Shown here: positions 62,431-64,000 of the stretch, in pieces
Layout: each line of letters starts with the position of its first letter
Numbering within the stretch: the stretch's first letter is position 1
Assembly: GCF_019049325.1 (NCBI RefSeq)
Contig: NZ_JAGMUO010000128.1
Coordinates: 1-64,000, forward strand
DNA length: 64,000 bases
Source: Streptomyces sp. AC512_CC834
GTDB taxonomy: Bacteria; Actinomycetota; Actinomycetes; Streptomycetales; Streptomycetaceae
Direction: 5' to 3'
The notes under the pieces: model-generated
What the model saw: the letters and a program-made list of their open reading frames with translations, nothing else
What the model was told of the DNA's origin: nothing
Databases searched by the model: none
Made by a program: the position numbers and the translations under genes

Positions 62431-62961
62431 ATGCGGACCACCATCGGCAAACGGGTCACAGGTCTGGTCACGGGCGCGCTGCTGGCGGCGGGGGCGCTGT
62501 TCGCGACCGCCGCGCCGGCCCAGGCCTACAGCCCGGATCCCAGCGTCTCCACGTACTACCGCAACACCAGCAACTGCCCGTGCAGCGGCGGCACGCTCAG
62601 CGACCCGTTCGACGGCACCTACTTCGAACGCGACGCGGGCGGCTGGGCCGTCAAGATGGAGCTGAACGACGCGGGCTGGTTCATCGGCAAGGTCGAGTTC
62701 CACCCGGACGGCGAGAAGCTCTGGGTGTACGACACCAAGAACGACGGCGACGGGTTCTACGTGGCCGTCGGCTACTCGTCGGGGGGCTCGTACCACGACC
62801 TGGGCACCTTCTCGGCGCCGGGCACCTCGGCCACCGTGGACATGACGGTCAAGAACTTCAGCATCCCGGACGGCGCGTACGTGGACATCACGGTCTACGA
62901 CGGTTCCGGCCGTTCCGACTACATCGACGCGGCGCGCGGCACCGGCGGCGCGGTCGCCTGA
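62431..62961 (+). CDS. Small secreted protein of unknown function (176 aa)
   Basis: The signal peptide MRTTIGKRVTGLVTGALL..PAQA is about 30 residues, followed by about 145 residues rich in Gly, Tyr, Asp and Ser with a CPC pair early on (NTSNCPCSGG). The pattern of short aromatic strands (GGWAVKMELNDAGWFIGKVEFHPDGEKLWVYDTKNDGDGFYVAV) suggests a beta-sandwich, as in secreted binding modules. I do not recognise a family. It starts at ATG 62431 with GGGGGAA upstream. Only three bases separate its stop from the next start, so it is probably translated together with the GH67 gene. Confidence 0.65.
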   Translation: MRTTIGKRVTGLVTGALLAAGALFATAAPAQAYSPDPSVSTYYRNTSNCPCSGGTLSDPFDGTYFERDAGGWAVKMELNDAGWFIGKVEFHPDGEKLWVYDTKNDGDGFYVAVGYSSGGSYHDLGTFSAPGTSATVDMTVKNFSIPDGAYVDITVYDGSGRSDYIDAARGTGGAVA

Positions 62962-62964
62962 CGC

Positions 62965-64000
62965 GTGGATGCCGCCGTCGACCCGGCCTGGCTGCCGGAC
63001 GCTGCCTTCCGTGCGGTCGGCGTCCGGCGCACGCTGATCCGCGGGAGCGGGCCGCTCGCGGACACGGTGCGCGGCGAAGTGGCGGCGGCCTGCGAGCGGT
63101 TCGGGGGCGCGGTCGTACGGGAGGAGGCCCCGGCCGACCTGGTGCTGGAGCTGGCCGACGGGAGCGCGGACGGGAGCACCGGTGACTTCGGCGGCTTCGG
63201 CGGCTTCGGCGGCTTCGGCGGCTTCGGCGACGAGGGCTTCGCGTACGTCCGTGCGGGCGGCCGGGCCACCGTCACGGCGTCCGGCGGACGCGGGCTGCTG
63301 TACGGCCTGTTCCACGTCGTGCGGCTCGGCGAGGCGGCGTTCCGGGGCGGTCCTGCCCGCGAGGAGCACCGCCCGGCGCTCGCGCTGCGGATGCTGGACC
63401 ACTGGGACAACGTGGCCGTGCACCCGGTGATGGGCCAGGTCGAGCGGGGCTACGCGGGCGGTTCGCTGTTCTGGGCCGACGGCCGGGCCCGCGACGACCT
63501 GGACCGGGTGCGGGCGTACGGCAGGCTGCTGGCGTCCTGCGGGATCAACGCGCTCTGCGTCAACAACGTCAACGTGCACGCGACCGAGGCGCGTCTGCTC
63601 ACCGACCGGATGGGTGACGTGGCCGCGATCGCCGACGTGTTGCGTCCGTACGGCATCCGTACGCATCTGTCGGTCACTTTCGCCGCGCCGATGGTGCTGG
63701 GCGGGCTGCCCACCGCCGATCCGCTGGACGAGGCGGTGCGACGCTGGTGGGCGGAGGCGACGCGCCGGGTGTACGAGGAGATCGGCGACTTCGGCGGGTA
63801 CGTCGTGAAGGCCGACTCGGAGGGGCAGCCCGGCCCGTTCGCCTACGGCCGCTCGCACGCCGACGGTGCGAACCTGCTGGCAGCCGCGCTGGAACCGTAC
63901 CGCGGCACGGTCCACTGGCGGGCGTTCGTCTACGACCACCGCCAGGACTGGCGGGACCGGACGACGGACCGGGCCCGGGCCGCGTACGACCACTTCGTGC
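62965..64000 (+). CDS. GH67 alpha-glucuronidase, N-terminal part (runs off the window)
   Basis: 345 codons are visible and the frame stays open at the right edge. Residues 1-135 are the N-terminal domain. The catalytic barrel begins RPALALRMLDHWDNVAVHPVMGQVERGYAGGSLF, with ASCGINALCVNNVNVHATEARLL, YGIRTHLSVTFAAPMVLGGLPTADPLD and FGGYVVKADSEGQPGPFAYGRSHADGANLL, which are clear GH67 signatures (release of 4-O-methylglucuronic acid from xylan fragments). GTG 62965 is the likely start. No signal peptide, so it acts inside the cell. An in-frame repeat inserts Gly-Gly-Phe units near residue 75. Confidence 0.88.
   Translation, partial: MDAAVDPAWLPDAAFRAVGVRRTLIRGSGPLADTVRGEVAAACERFGGAVVREEAPADLVLELADGSADGSTGDFGGFGGFGGFGGFGDEGFAYVRAGGRATVTASGGRGLLYGLFHVVRLGEAAFRGGPAREEHRPALALRMLDHWDNVAVHPVMGQVERGYAGGSLFWADGRARDDLDRVRAYGRLLASCGINALCVNNVNVHATEARLLTDRMGDVAAIADVLRPYGIRTHLSVTFAAPMVLGGLPTADPLDEAVRRWWAEATRRVYEEIGDFGGYVVKADSEGQPGPFAYGRSHADGANLLAAALEPYRGTVHWRAFVYDHRQDWRDRTTDRARAAYDHFV
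63187..63229. repeat. TTCGGCGGC minisatellite in the GH67 gene
   Basis: Four perfect and one imperfect copy of a nine-base unit coding for Phe-Gly-Gly, placed in a loop of the N-terminal domain. In-frame expansion or contraction is possible. Confidence 0.9.

Overview
The window is high-GC DNA with densely packed, often overlapping genes, GTG starts, strong GC bias at third codon positions and many GC-rich hairpin terminators. The gene content (Rok7B7-type ROK regulator, xylFGH, ngcEFG, DUF3000, actinobacterial HemQ, LCP protein, Stealth proteins) points to a Streptomyces chromosome. From memory, the gene order resembles the S. coelicolor SCO60xx region; I could not check this. I saw no rRNA, tRNA, CRISPR array, insertion sequence or prophage.

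Left part, 1-24,100. After the end of a polysaccharide deacetylase gene come a small Cys-pair protein, a two-gene ABC exporter, a Pth2-type peptidyl-tRNA hydrolase and a GNAT. Next is a DUF692/MNIO oxidase fused through a Ser-Gly linker to a second domain, followed by a TIGR04222-like membrane protein. Then come a secreted S33 tripeptidyl-aminopeptidase-like protease, hemY-hemQ, a DUF4349 lipoprotein, a CoA-disulfide-reductase-like flavoprotein and a rhomboid protease. A tight five-gene operon follows on the minus strand (PhyH dioxygenase, DxD/DUF6271-like protein, PLP decarboxylase, GNAT, MFS). It looks like a small undescribed biosynthetic cluster. It shares its upstream region with a GH3 N-acetylglucosaminidase gene, and that region carries two DasR-type (dre-like) palindromes. 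hemE closes this part.

Middle part, 24,100-45,500. DUF3000, an orphan LuxR-type regulator with an atypical receiver, an RNase D and the fadAB beta-oxidation pair come first. A minus-strand operon then encodes three Stealth-type sugar-phosphate transferases (the middle one with its signature motifs lost), a GT4 glycosyltransferase with a long C-terminal extension, and an SGNH hydrolase. It is divergent from a LytR-CpsA-Psr (LCP) ligase gene. Together these look like a machine for making a phosphodiester-linked glycan and attaching it to the wall. Two tandem beta-propeller/lectin-like paralogues, a NYN-domain protein and an amino-acid permease follow.

Right part, 45,500-64,000, is mainly about carbohydrate scavenging. 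A DXS gene is divergent from a secreted GH18 chitinase with three dre-like sites between them. Then come xylFGH, the ROK regulator, ngcEFG (GlcNAc/chitobiose uptake), a very large secreted GH92 alpha-mannosidase behind a perfect 12-bp palindrome, a small secreted protein and the start of a GH67 alpha-glucuronidase. Dre-like sites at 19.6 kb, 19.7 kb, 47.7 kb and 58.2 kb suggest that GlcNAc-responsive control by DasR, encoded elsewhere, links the GH3 enzyme, the chitinase, the Ngc transporter and possibly the PhyH operon.
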